Source of the DNA: Xiphydria camelus
Lineage: Eukaryota > Arthropoda > Insecta > Hymenoptera > Xiphydriidae
Direction: 5' to 3'
DNA length: 64,000 nucleotides
NCBI GenBank assembly: GCA_963678675.1
Contig: OY783192.1
Location: 20,827,174 to 20,891,173 of the forward strand
In this document: positions 9,562 to 21,242 of the stretch, piece after piece
Numbering within the stretch: the stretch's first letter is position 1
How the letters are laid out: each line of letters begins with the position of its first letter
Translations under genes and position numbers: made by a program
The notes under the pieces: generated by a model
What the model was told of the DNA's origin: nothing
Seen by the model: only the letters and a program-made list of their open reading frames with translations
Database searches by the model: none

Positions 9562-9957
9562 GCCGAGTTCAGTACTTCCAGGTATCAGAAATGGTCAAGC
9601 TGATACTAAATGGTTAACTGGGCGGAGGCTAGGACCACATGTTCCAAGTTCCGTGCTTCCAGGTATCAGAAATGGTCAAACTGATACTAAATGGTTGACT
9701 GGGCGGAGGCTAGGACCAAGGGCCAAGTTCAGTGCTTCCAGGTGTCAGAAATGGTCAAACTGTCACTAAATGGTTGAGTGGGCAGAGGCTAGGACCAAGG
9801 GCCAAGTTCAGTACTTCCAGGTGTCAGAAATGGTCAAACTGACACTAAATGGTTGTCTGGGCGGAGGCTAGGTCCAAGGGCCAAGTTCAGTGTTTCCAGG
9901 TGTCAGAAATAGTCAAACTGACACTAAATGGTTGACTGGGCGGAAGCTAGACCAGTA
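9562..9957 (+). repeat. five tandem units of about 78 bp at the end of gypsy pol
   Basis: Five units start near 9562, 9641, 9720, 9799 and 9878, each with AAGTTCAGTACTTCCAGG-like, CAGAAATGGTCAAACTGA-like and GGGCGGAGGCTAGGACCA-like blocks. Each unit holds a stem of 7 bp around a loop of 11: GTATCAG/CTGATAC in units 1 and 2, GTGTCAG/CTGACAC in units 4 and 5. The array grows out of the pol C-terminus, and a frame stays open through the first two and a half units. Confidence 0.9.
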
Positions 9958-10318
9958 GTCGGTGTTAGGAAACACTGAGTTCATTAGCTGGGTTGCCTAT
10001 AAAACTCGAGTGTTTCCTAGCGAGGCTAGCAACCCGCATGTCTGAGCATGCCCGTATCAGCAGAGCATCAGACTAGCTTATACCCGAATACTTTAGGAAT
10101 TAGACTTCTTCCTTTTTCATGTCGGTATTGTTTCGGTTGAGTGGATGGGTTGCTTGTTAGGACTGATCACCCTGAGTTGGCACCCATGGACCATGAAGCG
10201 AGCAAAACCTCCTTGTGCTAAATTATTTCTATTATTTTAATGCTGCTTATACGACTGTTCCAGCGCAGAATGGATACACGTCGAGGGCGATGTATGGTCA
10301 GTATGGCCGAATTTGAGG
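9958..10318 (+). other. gypsy 3' untranslated or post-pol region
   Basis: No gene found. It contains a stem-like pair GTGTTAGGAAACACTGAG and CTCGAGTGTTTCCTA (9962, 10005) and ends in a stretch (GTCGAGGGCGATG near 10278) of the kind that often precedes the 3' LTR of gypsy elements. Confidence 0.35.
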
Positions 10319-10757
10319 AATGTTTCGTGACGGGAATAACCCAGGTATAGCGGACCGTTAGCGGGGCACCCCCGATGACACATGGACAACGTACCGATCT
10401 ACTAGCTAATGGGATGGCTGGCTGCGACGAGGCACCCCCGATGACGCATGGACGACCGTATCGATCTACCTGCTAGCGATACTCGGGAAGGGCTATGATT
10501 GGTTCGAGACTAGGAACGAGCTTGTGCATAAAAGACGGCCCGATTAGCCCAGCAGCAGAGTGCTTCATCGATCATCGTACGAGCGTCATCGAGCTAACGA
10601 CAAGGAGCCGGAGTTGCAGCGGTTCAGCCAAGAATCATTAGTAGAAGGACACTCAGAATTCGATTCGCATTAGTAGAAGGACATTCAGAGTTCAATTCGC
10701 ATTAGTAGAAGGACATTCAGAGTTCAATTCGCAATAGTATCTTAAATTTCTTCTTAC
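10319..10757 (+). repeat. probable 3' LTR of the gypsy element
   Basis: Begins TGTTTCGTGACGGG after the typical pre-LTR region. It contains a direct repeat (GGCACCCCCGATGAC at 10365 and 10431, about 66 bp apart), a CATAAAAGACGG core that could be a TATA region (10528), and three tandem 32-33-bp units (CATTAGTAGAAGGACA-type, 10637-10735). The right edge is uncertain because the 5' LTR lies outside the window. Confidence 0.45.
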
Positions 10758-10761
10758 ACTT

Positions 10762-10905
10762 CTTAAAATGTCATTTTTAAATATACCAGCCCATGAACGA
10801 TTAATTCTCATACCCTCATTAGCTACGGTGGCGTTTACCCTCGTTAATGAAAGTATGAGGATCGATTAATCATAGACGTTTAAAAATAACATTTTAAAAA
10901 GTCAC
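10762..10905. repeat. imperfect foldback MITE
   Basis: TTAAAATGTCATTTTTAAA (10765) pairs with TTTAAAAATAACATTTTAAA (10881), and CGATTAATTCTCATACC pairs with GTATGAGGATCGATTAATC. It is about 145 bp and non-coding. Confidence 0.6.
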
Positions 10906-11407
10906 AAGCGACAGAATCCGTGACCCCGGGTGTACAACATTTAGTGGAAATTACAAATTACTAGATTTCTATTGTTTTTATAGTAATTGCCATTAAATGT
11001 CACACGTGAAAAAATTCTCATAAACTCGTGGAACGGTGCCCTAGACGTGAATAGAATCATATGTCGTTTTAAATAGGATGTAAATAAGATCACTTTAAGC
11101 CGGTATCATAGTCGCTACTTACATATGAGTCGTATATTTTCAAAATTCACTCTTTGCTGGTTATGTCGTTTTGAGATATTAGAGACAACTGTTTGAAAGC
11201 ATTCTAAGTTTGCGGGAGTGTTAAAAATGTATCACTAGATTACACTACAAATCCTTTCAGTTGACAATAGTTTCAGAAATCACTGGTTAGTGAAAAAGTC
11301 ATAATTTACAATTTGCAAATAGTAAAGTTACTTTTGCACCTAAGTAAATCATTAAGTTAGTTTTGCACCCGATATGATGAAACAAATAGTGAAAAATAAA
11401 AAATTTT
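10906..11407. other. AT-rich stretch with no recognised feature
   Basis: No coding frame or clear repeat seen. It ends at the target site of the R1-clade insertion. Confidence 0.4.
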
Positions 11408-11416
11408 AGTATGAAC

Positions 11417-12431
11417 CTTTTTTTTTTTTTTTAAGGAGGGGGAATGCTTTTTACGCACGACCGGGTTGGCAAAACCCGGACAGTGTGGGACTCGAGACAC
11501 CCCGCCGCAGTATATTTTGCCTGCAAGTGCAATACGGGGGCCCCCTACCCACTAAACCTAAACCTCCGTCCTCACCGCCCAGATGATGATGAAGAGAGCT
11601 CCTGGTAACGACCAGCAAGGGTCTTGCTGCAGAAAACTCTCTCTAGGCATGAGCTCGTCGCTCTCCTCGTGACAAGTCCCCGCGACCTCGTACCACGCCA
11701 TCTCCATGCATGACGTATCTCGTCCGGCTCACAAGAGCCGTCCTCAAGGCAAAATCGATTGACCACCAACCGACCCTTGGGACTTCCCACTTTCGCCGGG
11801 GGAGGACCTAGTCAGCTCAGGAGCCCTGAGGGCTGCACTGCTCACGACTCGCGGGCTGATACGATACCACTCCTCCAATTACTCCAACTATGTGTTCTAA
11901 CGAACACTCCTAGCGTACATGCCTGTCGCGCCTTGCGCCGGCCGGGGAACAGAAGCACTCCCAATGGAGTGGTGGGTCACCCTATAAGATCTGCTCTCGG
12001 CGACACATTTCTACACACTCATGCACGGGCCGCTCTAAAGATGCCGGGAAGCTCGACCTGACATCTCGGATTGGCCCGGCCCACATGTATACACTCACTC
12101 ACGCACACACCCATACCCACCTCACTCACCCTCCCATTCCCACCTCACTCACCCTCCCATTCACTCACCCATACACAACACGGCCTACTGCCTTATCATG
12201 CACCAGGCTGGGCTTCAACCAGTGACCGGAGCACTCCCAATGGAGTGGTGGGGTAAGCCCCACTCATCCGGTTCACTAGCCAGCCAGCGCATCTTCGCAC
12301 CCCAGGCACGCAGTGGCAACTTAGCCATTACGCCCTTCCCTCTCGCGCGTCCTCTCGGCTTCATCTTTTCGCGTAAGGACCGCCTTGGCAAACTTTGCCA
12401 TGGCTGCCCACACCTCCTTATCTGCTATCAT
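11417..12431 (-). other. 3' UTR of the R1-clade element
   Basis: Follows the ORF2 stop near 12432. It contains a CACTCACC/CCCATTC array (12086-12178) and two copies of a GAGCACTCCCAATGGAGTGG-like block (11946 and 12227), and ends in the poly-A tail. Confidence 0.7.
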
Positions 12432-15425
12432 TCAGGCTATCATAGCCCGAAATGTTTCAGTCCCCTCTCCTAATACTGTGCGCAGTGCCACCCTCTCAAC
12501 TTCCCACGCCTCACACTCCCCGAGGGTGTGCTCGGTGGAATCCAAAATTTCGTCACAGTGGTGGCATCGAGGAGATCTCTCCCTGTTGATTCGGAAGAGA
12601 TACTCCCCGAAGCACCCGTGACCCCCCATGAGCTGCGTTAGATAGAAGGACCTGCACCCATGCCTCCTATCCAACCACCCATCAAAGCTTGGGAGGATGG
12701 CATTGCGCACCCTGCCCCCGGACAAATTCACATTTTTCAGTGAAAGCTCCCACTGTACACGCGTGAGTAGCTTTGCCGCCTTCACGATGTTCCGTTTTGA
12801 CTCCGGGTCTTCCACGCCAGTCGCCCTGACCACTTGGATCCGCTAGTACACCCTCCTAAGGCACTCCGCCAGAAGCTGCACGGGCGGAACCCTGGCCATC
12901 AGCAACGCAGCCTCCAAAGATAGTGGTCGGTAGGCACTAATGACCCGAAGGGCCATGCGTCGCTGTATTGCCAACAGTTGCCTCCTGCTGCTCGCACGAG
13001 CAGACAACTGCCTGCTCCACACCGGGGCACCGTACAGAATGACGGAATGAACCACGTTCATGTACAAACGCCTCTTAATTTCCCGGGGCCCACGTAGGTT
13101 CGGTACAAAACTCCAAAGCGCCTTTATAACACCCTCAACCTTAACTACCACCTTGTCGAAGTGCGGGCAGAATGCCATTGCCCTGTCGAATTCGACGCCA
13201 AGATACCTCATGGAGGGCTGGATCCGGATCATTTCTCCACCCACAAAGACCGATCCACCAGCCTCTCCACCAAATATCATAGCTGTCGTCTTCTTCGGCG
13301 CGATTTCCAGACCAAGCTCGTTGATGCGGTATGCCACCGCACCAACTTGCCTGGCCGCCAAAAGGGAAGCTCGTCTGGAACTACGTTCGCGTGCCAGCAC
13401 AATCGTGTCATCCGCATATGCTATGACCCTACATCCCGGCTCCACATCCACCTCGAGGACATAATCATATACGATGTTCCACAGGAAGGGGCCAAGGACC
13501 GATCCCTGCGGAACACCAGCACTGACCTCCCTCGTGTGGACTTGACCATCCTCCCCACGGAAACAGATGACTCTCTTATTAAGGTAGTTACTGACTATTG
13601 CGATGAAATATTCGAGCAGCCCCTTACCCCTCATCTGAGCGATTATACTCGCCCAGGGGAGGGTATTGAAGGCATTCCGAATATCCACCGCAACAGCCAC
13701 CACTATTTCACCATCATCCCTCGCCTGTTCTACGAAGCTTTGGACTTCGATCATCGCGTCTATAGTCGACCGCCTAGGACGAAAACCGAACTGCCGGTCC
13801 GACAATCCCCCTCCAGGAAGCCGGGTGAAAGCCCGCCGAATTCTGTCCACGATGATTCGTTCGAGCCCCTTGCCCGCATCATCCAGTGGACATATCGGCC
13901 GAAACTTTCTCCGACTCTCCTCACCATGTCCCTTAGGGATTAACACAAGGTTGGACCTTTTCCAGATCTCCGGAAAACGTCCAACCCTGAGGCACCCCTT
14001 ATAGAGCTCGGCCAGCTCCTCCAGGGCCTCCTCCGTGGCCTGGATCCACCAAAACGCGCGGATACCGTCCGGACCGGGTGCCGACGCCTTTGGCTTCTCC
14101 TTGACCAGGGCTCGTCTTGTTGCGAGCTGTGTGAAAACCAGGTCCTCTTCATCCGGGCCAGGTAACGGCAGCGGGGAATCCTTCCCCACGTTCGGTGAGA
14201 CCCTCGCAGGTGCCCTCGGAAAGAGCCCGTCGATGACCTTGTCCGTATCCTCGATCGACATGGTCTCTGTGGCAGATGGGGAGCTGCCTCTGATTCTCCC
14301 CATTGCTATTTTATAGGCTCTGCCCCACGGATCAACGTTCAACTCCTCGACGAGGTCTTTCTACGCGAGCGCCCGAGCTCGCCGGATTTCCCCACGGAAC
14401 ATCTTCCTACTCACCTTCAGGGCGCACCGGAGACCTTCGATCAGGACCTTGTCCCGAGGCACTCGACGGTTTGCCATTTCCAGTTTTCGGCGCTGCCTAA
14501 TACAGGTGCTCCTCATCTCAGCCAACTCCGGCGTCCACCAGAACACCTTCCTGGTGCCCGAATTTTTGGAGACTCGAGTGGCCGCCGCGTCACAAGCCTC
14601 CGTGACAATTGCCACCAGCTGCCTCGCCCAGTCATCCACAGAGATCTCGACCGCTGCCCTAAGGGAGACCGGGTTCCATAGCCCAATACTCAGACCTGCA
14701 CCAAACATATCACCGTTGAACGACAAATTGAACCATATGGGTCCAAGTTCCTGTTTTTCCGCAATCCCCTCCCCCTCGGTACCAGTCCAGCTGGATGACA
14801 CAAAAGGTCAAACCTTATATACTGGTGGTACGAGAGGGATTCGTGGGAGTCGTGTCCAAGGACCCTCCACCCTTTTACCCGTCGGATCATATCCGCAGAG
14901 CACTACGTCAGGTCAACAACCGATGACCCGTTCGCCCTCACGCACGTGGCGGTGCTGCCCACATTTGCTAGATACAAATCAAGTTCGGACATAAGGTCCA
15001 GCAATCTATGCCCCCGCGTGTTCGTGTCCCGGCATCCCCAGGATCGCGACCTACAATTAAAGTCACCGGCGACCATAATCTGAGATCGTCCACACCGACG
15101 GACCTCGTCTTTAATTTCGTTGAGTGCTTCTTCAAACTCTCCGATTGGGAGATTCGGTGACAGGTAGCAAGCCACAATGGCAACCTTGCCACATATTACG
15201 GAGACGAATCCCCTTCCCCTATGCCGCAACACACAAGGGAAGGAGGCCGTGTCCCTCCACACTACTGCCGCTAAGCCTGTCGGATCTGCCAACCAGAAAG
15301 AGGACGCCCCTGAGATATGGTATGGACACAATAACTATGTCCAAACCCCACTCCCTTATATATTGGACGCACAGATCCTGTGCGCCCGAGCTCCGATTAA
15401 GGTTGATTTGAGCGAGCTTAGCCAT
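12432..15425 (-). pseudogene. R1-clade ORF2: endonuclease and reverse transcriptase
   Basis: Read from 15425 downward: the endonuclease start (MAKLAQINLNRSSGAQDL), a frameshift near 15330, the endonuclease body with the catalytic VAGDFNCRS motif (about 15090-15065) and the RGHRLLDL region, then frame changes around 14890. The RT part runs 14801-12432 in one frame, broken by stops near 14358 and 12843. RT motifs include GPDGIRAFWW, FRPICPLDDAGKGLE, RQFGFRPRRSTIDA, the AGVPQGSVLGP block and the catalytic YADD (about 13410). The C-terminus has CHHCDEILDSTEHTLGEC (12570-12515), a Cys/His motif of R1-type elements. In an active copy it nicks target DNA and primes reverse transcription there. Confidence 0.92.
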
Positions 15426-15561
15426 TTCTAGGCCGTGCTCCCTCAGACCCCCGAATCTGGCTCCTCGGCGTCCTCTCTCCGGCTTGGTAGCTCGGACCTC
15501 TCATTCTATGCCCATAGGGTTTTCCAGCCCCGTAACATACGAGACACCTTGCTTCAAATTT

Positions 15562-17862
15562 TCATGCATCAGCCCTGTGTCCAGGTGTAGCGCAATTAAA
15601 GCAAGCGTCCTTCCTCTCCTCCTGGTTAGTGCACGCCGCCCGGACATGTCCAAATCTCCAGCACTTAAAGCACTGGAGCGGTGCAGCCTCCAACAGCTCC
15701 ACCTTGGCCATCGCCCAGCCGACGCACACTCGGCCAACAGTACTCGCCTGTACCGCCGCCGCCACCGGCATCTTAACCCAGGTCATTAAGAGACCTCTCC
15801 TCATCGTCTTGATGGCGCCAACCCTTACTTCTCCAGGGGCGCATGCACCAGCCTTGTTGATTTCGATGGCCACTTTCTCGGGCGTCGTGGATTCGGCCAA
15901 CTCCAGGACCCTAACCTCGGCCATTTTGGTCGGAGCCCTGATAGTGGCCCTATTACCAAAGACTTCAGCCAATCTGCCGGCCAGCAGACCCGCCTTATCT
16001 TGGGCCTGTTCGCCTTTTATGGCTATCATCACCGCATTCGTTTGTGCCTTTTTCAGCCTAGGTTCATCAATACCTAACTCCTCGAGTGAGATCTTCTCCT
16101 CCGCTTCCGCAACAGCGTCACGGTAAGAGAAGCCCTCACCCTTGCCAGTAATCGTAACTACTGCCGTCCTTGGGATCCTCCTCTTGGCCCTCAGGAGAGG
16201 CGGAGGAGGCCTTTGGACTGATGCCCGCCCTGCGGCTGGAAACTGACCGGACCCACCACATTTTCTGAAGTTTGCCTCTTGCTCTTTTTGTGCCTCTTCC
16301 TCCTCTTCGAGGGAGAGACAACTTCCTGCCAATTATCCTCGTTGACACTGCGCCCCTCCGGGAGTGGAGGTCCAGACACCTCAACAGTCCCCATTGGAGT
16401 GCTGAGGGCCTGGTACCCCGTAATTCTCGGTCGGACGCCGCTGCCTCCCGCAACTACTGCTGCGCTCTCTACAATAGGAGCAGAAGCGGAAAGAATCTCC
16501 TTCCGAATCGCCATCAATGACTTGACCTGCCTATCAATCGTCTCCAGGTGCCCAGCAGCCACCGCGTTAACCGCCGTAGCCCGCCCGGAGCCCGATTGAC
16601 CTGCGGCCCCCACCTTTGCCGCCGTAATCTTTACAGCATTTCGCTGTTCAAGGGGAGTCGTTTCCCTCACAGACGTCGAGCTCTTCCATCCAGCCTTAGT
16701 AGGGGGGAGGGGGAAAGGGAGTGGGAGAGGGAGAGGGAGAGGGAAAATTTCCCTCCGTCCTCACACTCTTGCTACCTACTCCTCCATTCTTCCTCGTACT
16801 CCTATCCTCCTTTTTAGGGGTCGCACCTTTGGGAACCGGTGGGGGGGAGGGGGCATCACCTGCTCCATCTCCACCTCCAGCTCCCCTCCGATCCTAAACT
16901 ACGGGTCTTCTTCCTCTGAGGTGAGGCCGGAGAGGTCCGAACACTCCGGGCCGCTCTGACCTCCTCTTTCAATCGAGAGATTTCCCTCTCCTTCTCCTCG
17001 AGCTTGTACGTCAGCTCTATGTTCTTTTGTCGAATAAAGGCGGGATCCCCCTTATCCGCAGCCTTCTCGACAAGAGCAACCAGTCCTGCCCCCAGGCTAT
17101 TACCTGCCACCTTCAACTTCTTAATCATTGTCCCTTTCAGGTTTCTACTTTTCGTTCAGACAAACTCGATGTTTTTTACACACTGCTTTAGGGCTTCCCC
17201 TACGTCCTCCGGTTCGGTAACCTCTTCCACATCAGAGGCAGGGCCCCTCTCACGGTCAGAGCGGTCCCTATCGGACTGCCTTCGTCCTTGGGCTTAGCCG
17301 CTTTCTTCCTGGCAGCCCTGGTCTTCCTAGTGGGTGGAGGGATCTCTTCTTCATCACTATCCGATATTGATGAGGGTGAGGGGGAAGTGACAAGTCTCCT
17401 TGCCTCTCGTCCGCCCACCCTCTCCCTAATAACGGGCGATCCTGCGTCTATCGGACTGCCCATCGGGGTTTCTTCCACTGCGCGAGTGGTTGAGTTCCCT
17501 GACCCAGTCGCCTCCGGAAGGGGAGGAGGAGTCCTGGTACCCTCCGTACCCAATTCTCTCCTCGCCCTTTCCTCTAATCCATCCATAAAGGCCGCATCAT
17601 CTTCTATGTCGATGTCAACTCCAACGTTGACACCAACAAACTCAGGTCGCTGGGTCTCTTCTGGTACTCGGCCCTCGCCAACAAATTCCGACACCAGTGA
17701 ACCTCTCCTCGAGCCACTCCTCGAGCCATTACTGGATCCTAACGATCCTCTCCTAGCGACGTTCCTGGAGGTGGTTCCACCCCCCTTCGAAACATCCCTT
17801 TCCTCGCTCGTCCTCTCCTTAACTTCGTCGTTTTGTTTATAAATGTTCATTTTGAATCCCAC
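15562..17862 (-). pseudogene. R1-clade ORF1 (gag-like) with CCHC knuckles
   Basis: The frame starts at 17862 (220 aa, rich in Ser/Arg/Glu, low complexity), then changes frame: a coiled-coil-like piece (17128-16856, YKLEEKEREISRLKEEV), another piece (16670-16191) and the conserved C-terminal part (16332-15562). The last part has the typical ORF1 region (KVAIEINKAGACAPGEV) and two zinc knuckles, CFKCWRFGHVRAAC and CFNCATPGHRA (15680-15570). ORF1 binds element RNA. At least three frame changes make it a pseudogene. Confidence 0.85.
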
Positions 17863-18203
17863 GATTACCTAGGGAAATAAACCGTCCGCGGTGGCAGAGC
17901 CCCGGTTGCCACCGTAAGGCCTGCATACGACTGGGTGCGGCCCGGTACCCAGAAGGCCCCGTTTAGAACACCACACCCCTGGTGCCACGCAGCCTTCGGC
18001 ACGGTCGCTAACACTTTGGATTGGGCCCCCAGTAAGGTCGGGGGGAACAGCGGTGGCGAACAACCCCCACCACCAAGGGTGATCCCCGGAGGGATCGGTC
18101 GGCTCTTAGTTGACCGTCCGCCGCGACGCTCAGCACCCGCTGAGCGCCACGGCGGGCAGCCGTATGCCCCCCTACCAGGACAAGGTGGCCGACCACGGGG
18201 GAG
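17863..18203 (-). other. 5' UTR of the R1-clade element
   Basis: GC-rich, non-coding, between the 5' end defined by the target duplication and the ORF1 start. It probably carries the internal promoter (inference). Confidence 0.65.
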
Positions 18204-18256
18204 AGTATGAACACCTGAGAATAACTTTAACTTTAATAACTTTATTAAGAATATAT

Positions 18257-20134
18257 GGGTCATTCCATGTCAACTTTTAGTAGTAGAAACTTTTGGGTCT
18301 CCGGTTTAGTTGTTGATTTTTTTTCAAGTATCTTTAATCAATATAAAAACTGCCCTAAATTTTCAGAACGATTCAATAAGTCGTTCAGCTGTTATTAATT
18401 TTTATATTTCTTATTTTTTTCTTTTCATCGCGATTTACGGCTTAAATTAACAAAATATGAAAAAAAGACCGATATGAAAAAATTGTATCTTTTTGTGAAG
18501 ACTTCGAAAACAAATTTTATTTTTTTTATATTGCGTTTTTTCTTGAAAAAGGAAACAAAAAAATTTGTATCTCAAAACCGACATTTTTAATTTTCATGAT
18601 TTTTTACCCTATATTTCTACATCTTTCACTGTCATTTTGGCAGCATTTAGAAAGTGAGGCCTCCCATAAAAATTTTTTAATTAATTTTTTAGTGATTTGA
18701 AATGTCAGAATCGACTATTTATGCTAGCTTAGAATTAACTTTTTTGCCTTGCTAAAATGTAATTCCAATATATGATTTTATAAAATTGTACAAAATTTGT
18801 TATTAATATGACAGATCGAATTATTAAAAATGTAATCCTATAAATATGGGACTTTTAAGTATCTAAAAATGTCTGATGCATTAGTATATTTAGGGTAGTG
18901 TATTGCATTAGTATTGGGTCTCACACGTGGATAACTCGGGTTCGATTCTCACTGACAGCCGAAACTTTTTTAAAAAATCTTACAGCAAATATCTGGTAAA
19001 TTTTAAATTTTAATTATTTCCAAACGATAAAATTAATGTCGAGCAATTGAAACTTGTCTATTTAATTTTTTTGTCTATTTAAATGGAGAAAATTTTTATA
19101 GTGAGGTGAATGAAAAAGTGAAATGGAATTTAAAAAAATAATTAAATTTTAAACTTTACCAGATATTTGCTGTAAGATTTTTTAAAAAAGTTTCGGCTGT
19201 CAGTGAGAATCGAACCCGAGTTATCCACGTGTGAGACCGAATACTAATGCAATACACTATCTTAAACATACTAATGCATCAGACATTTTTAGATACTTAA
19301 AAGGCCCATATTTATAGGATTACATTTTTAATAATTCGATCTGTCATATTAATAACAGTCGCCGGCAGTAGCCGAGTGGTCTAAATGCTGGCCTCTCGAA
19401 GACTGCTCGGGCGATAGGTCTAGGGTTCGAATCCCGGGGGTTGCGGAAAAATAATTTTTCCAGGATCCGGGGATCGAGTTAAGACCGGCTGTACTCGGGG
19501 TGGGGAGGGGGGGGCTTCTACACGGAGGACCCCCTTCCCCAGTGAGTGAGGACAGGGAGGGGCCCCCCACAGGTTGGGACACTTGGGAGGGCTAGGGGAC
19601 TCCTCTCTGCTGAGTGGCCCCAAGTGTGGCTCGGGTACAATGGTCCAAAAAGGACTGAGTGCCCGTTAAATGCTAAGTACAGTACAGTACATATTAATAA
19701 CAAATTTTGTACAATTTTATAAAATCATATATTGGAATTACATTTTAGCAGGGCAAAAAAATCCATTCTAAGCTAGCATAAATAGTTAATTCTGATATTT
19801 AAAATCACTAAAAAATTCATTTAAAAATTTCTATGAGAGGCCCCACTTTCCAAGTGCTCTCAAAATTACCGTAACAGATGTAGAAATTTAGGGTAAAAAA
19901 TCATGGACATTAAAAATGTCGGTTTTGAGATACAATATTTTTTGTTTCCATTTTCAATAAAAAACGCAATATAAAAAAATTAAATTTTTAATCGAAATCT
20001 TCACAAAAAATACAAATTTTTCATACGGAAAGTTCTGGCCAGTTTTTATATTGATTAAAGGTACTTGGGAAAAAATCAATAACTAAATCGGAGACCCAAA
20101 AGTTTCTACTACTAAAAGTTGACATGGAATGCCC
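18257..20134. repeat. long palindromic element, GGGTCATTCCATGTCAAC ends
   Basis: Ends GGGTCATTCCATGTCAAC (18257) and GTTGACATGGAATGCCC (to 20134) are inverted. Left arm 18257-19020 and right arm 19137-20134 mirror each other, once a SINE (19357-19701) is removed from the right arm and an extra stretch of about 110 bp (18365-18480) is ignored in the left. Flanks are TATAT on both sides. No protein is encoded. Each arm contains a B-box-like GGTTCGATTCT (18939-18949; inverted at 19206-19216) in a tRNA-like context. Confidence 0.85.
19357..19689 (+). mobile_element. tRNA-derived SINE, 12-bp target duplication
   Basis: CATATTAATAAC flanks it (19345-19356 and 19690-19701). The head is tRNA-like: A box TAGCCGAGTGG (19369-19379) and B box GGTTCGAATCC (19424-19434); the wide spacing resembles a type II (Ser/Leu) tRNA. 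The body is GC-rich and the tail is AAGTACAGTACAGTAC rather than poly-A. The mirrored left arm of the host palindrome keeps the unoccupied site (about 18800-18812), so the insertion is certain. Confidence 0.9.
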
Positions 20135-20628
20135 TATATACAAAAAAAATATTATATTCTTTTAATCTCGTGGCTCTGCAAATGGACCCACCTTTGCCGA
20201 CCTAGAAATTAAATTTAGAGGTCGACATATGCTGGATTCCTGCATTCTTCACCTTCAGTACTTTAATATTTAATTTAATTTAATGATAAAATACAATTAA
20301 ACAAGACAATTAAATCGGCGCACTAGACTAATCCAACTAAACACAAACAAATACCACATGCGGCTGATAGGGTCACGTGACAATACGTTGACATTTTAAT
20401 AGGCTGAGAGTAAAGAGTGACTTTGGCATCCAAATATTGAAACCAATAAGTGAGTTCTGCATTCAACCTTATATTATTTTTCAAATCACATTGCTATTTA
20501 AAGAGCGGATTCTACACTTGACCAATATGCTATGAATATTCCTCTGCATATTCTGAGACAGATGGCGTATATATCTCGATTTTTTAATTTTTGTCGAAGA
20601 GTGAGTTTTGCAAATGTACGACTCATAT
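20135..20628. other. no recognised feature
   Basis: AT-rich; no coding frame, repeat or RNA gene that I can support. Confidence 0.4.
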
Positions 20629-20630
20629 TT

Positions 20631-20868
20631 GAGGTCGTGAGCGCAATAGTGGACTAACCCACAAAGTGTGATTTTTGTTTTAATGCGGAATTGAAACTGT
20701 TAATTAAATTAGTATCTTATTGTTAGTTAAATAGTTTAAACCATATGTTTACATAATGTTGTTTGATCCACTTTGTAATTGATAGATACTAATTTAACAG
20801 TTTCAATTCCGCATTAAAACAAAAATCACACTTTGTGGGTTAGTCCACTATTGCGCTCACACGGCCTC
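20631..20868. repeat. foldback MITE
   Basis: Left arm GCGCAATAGTGGACTAACCC (20641) and right arm GGGTTAGTCCACTATTGCGC are complementary; the arms extend to AATTGAAACTGTTAA on each side of a loop near 20740. Confidence 0.85.
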
Positions 20869-20875
20869 ATTTATA

Positions 20876-21242
20876 CAACTCGAGGCATAATTTACAGATC
20901 AGCGAAGCTAGTTGCATATCGGTTGGGGCACCCCGTTCGTTATAGCTTTCTGTAATTTCATGGTAATACCGATAGCTTGAATCAGAACCAAGTGGTTCAA
21001 GTAAAGCGAAAGATATCAACTATTTCACTCCTGGTCTAGAATTGAGTTGGCTTCAACATTCTTGTTTGCCTTCTTTCTAAATAGTCACGGAAATGTATTT
21101 TTCGCTGGACTCGATTCACTTGGTTCTGATCCTAGTTATCAGTATTACCATGAAATTACAGGAAGCTACAGCGAACGGGGTGCCCGAACTAATACATATG
21201 CAGCTAGTGTCGCTGACCTGTAAGTTATACCCCGGGTTGTAT
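20876..21242. repeat. second foldback MITE, adjacent
   Basis: Arms 20876-21035 and 21080-21242 are diverged reverse complements: TTACAGATCAGCGAAGCTAG against CTAGTGTCGCTGACCTGTAA, and AATTTCATGGTAATAC in inverted orientation. The open frame at 21093-21377 crosses the arm boundary and is not considered real. Confidence 0.8.

Larger units (their letters stand above)
11417..18203 (-). mobile_element. full-length R1-clade non-LTR retrotransposon
   Basis: The direct repeat AGTATGAAC flanks it (11408-11416 and 18204-18212), giving a 9-bp target duplication. The 3' end is a poly-A tail (T run 11418-11432 on the + strand) and the 5' end is at 18203. Order on the - strand: GC-rich 5' UTR, ORF1 (gag with CCHC knuckles), ORF2 (AP endonuclease, reverse transcriptase, C-terminal Cys/His motif), 3' UTR. 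R1 clade is chosen because ORF2 has the DPWGRAYKIAMG motif, YADD, AGVPQGSVLGP and a CHHC C-terminal domain. Several stops and frame changes show that the copy is dead although complete in length. Confidence 0.93.

Noticed and set aside
9562..9957. CRISPR-like array
   Set aside because: Units are contiguous 78-bp tandem repeats without unique spacers, in a eukaryotic retrotransposon.
13060..17842. Many + strand frames of 80-260 codons
   Set aside because: Antisense shadows of the R1-clade ORF1 and ORF2.
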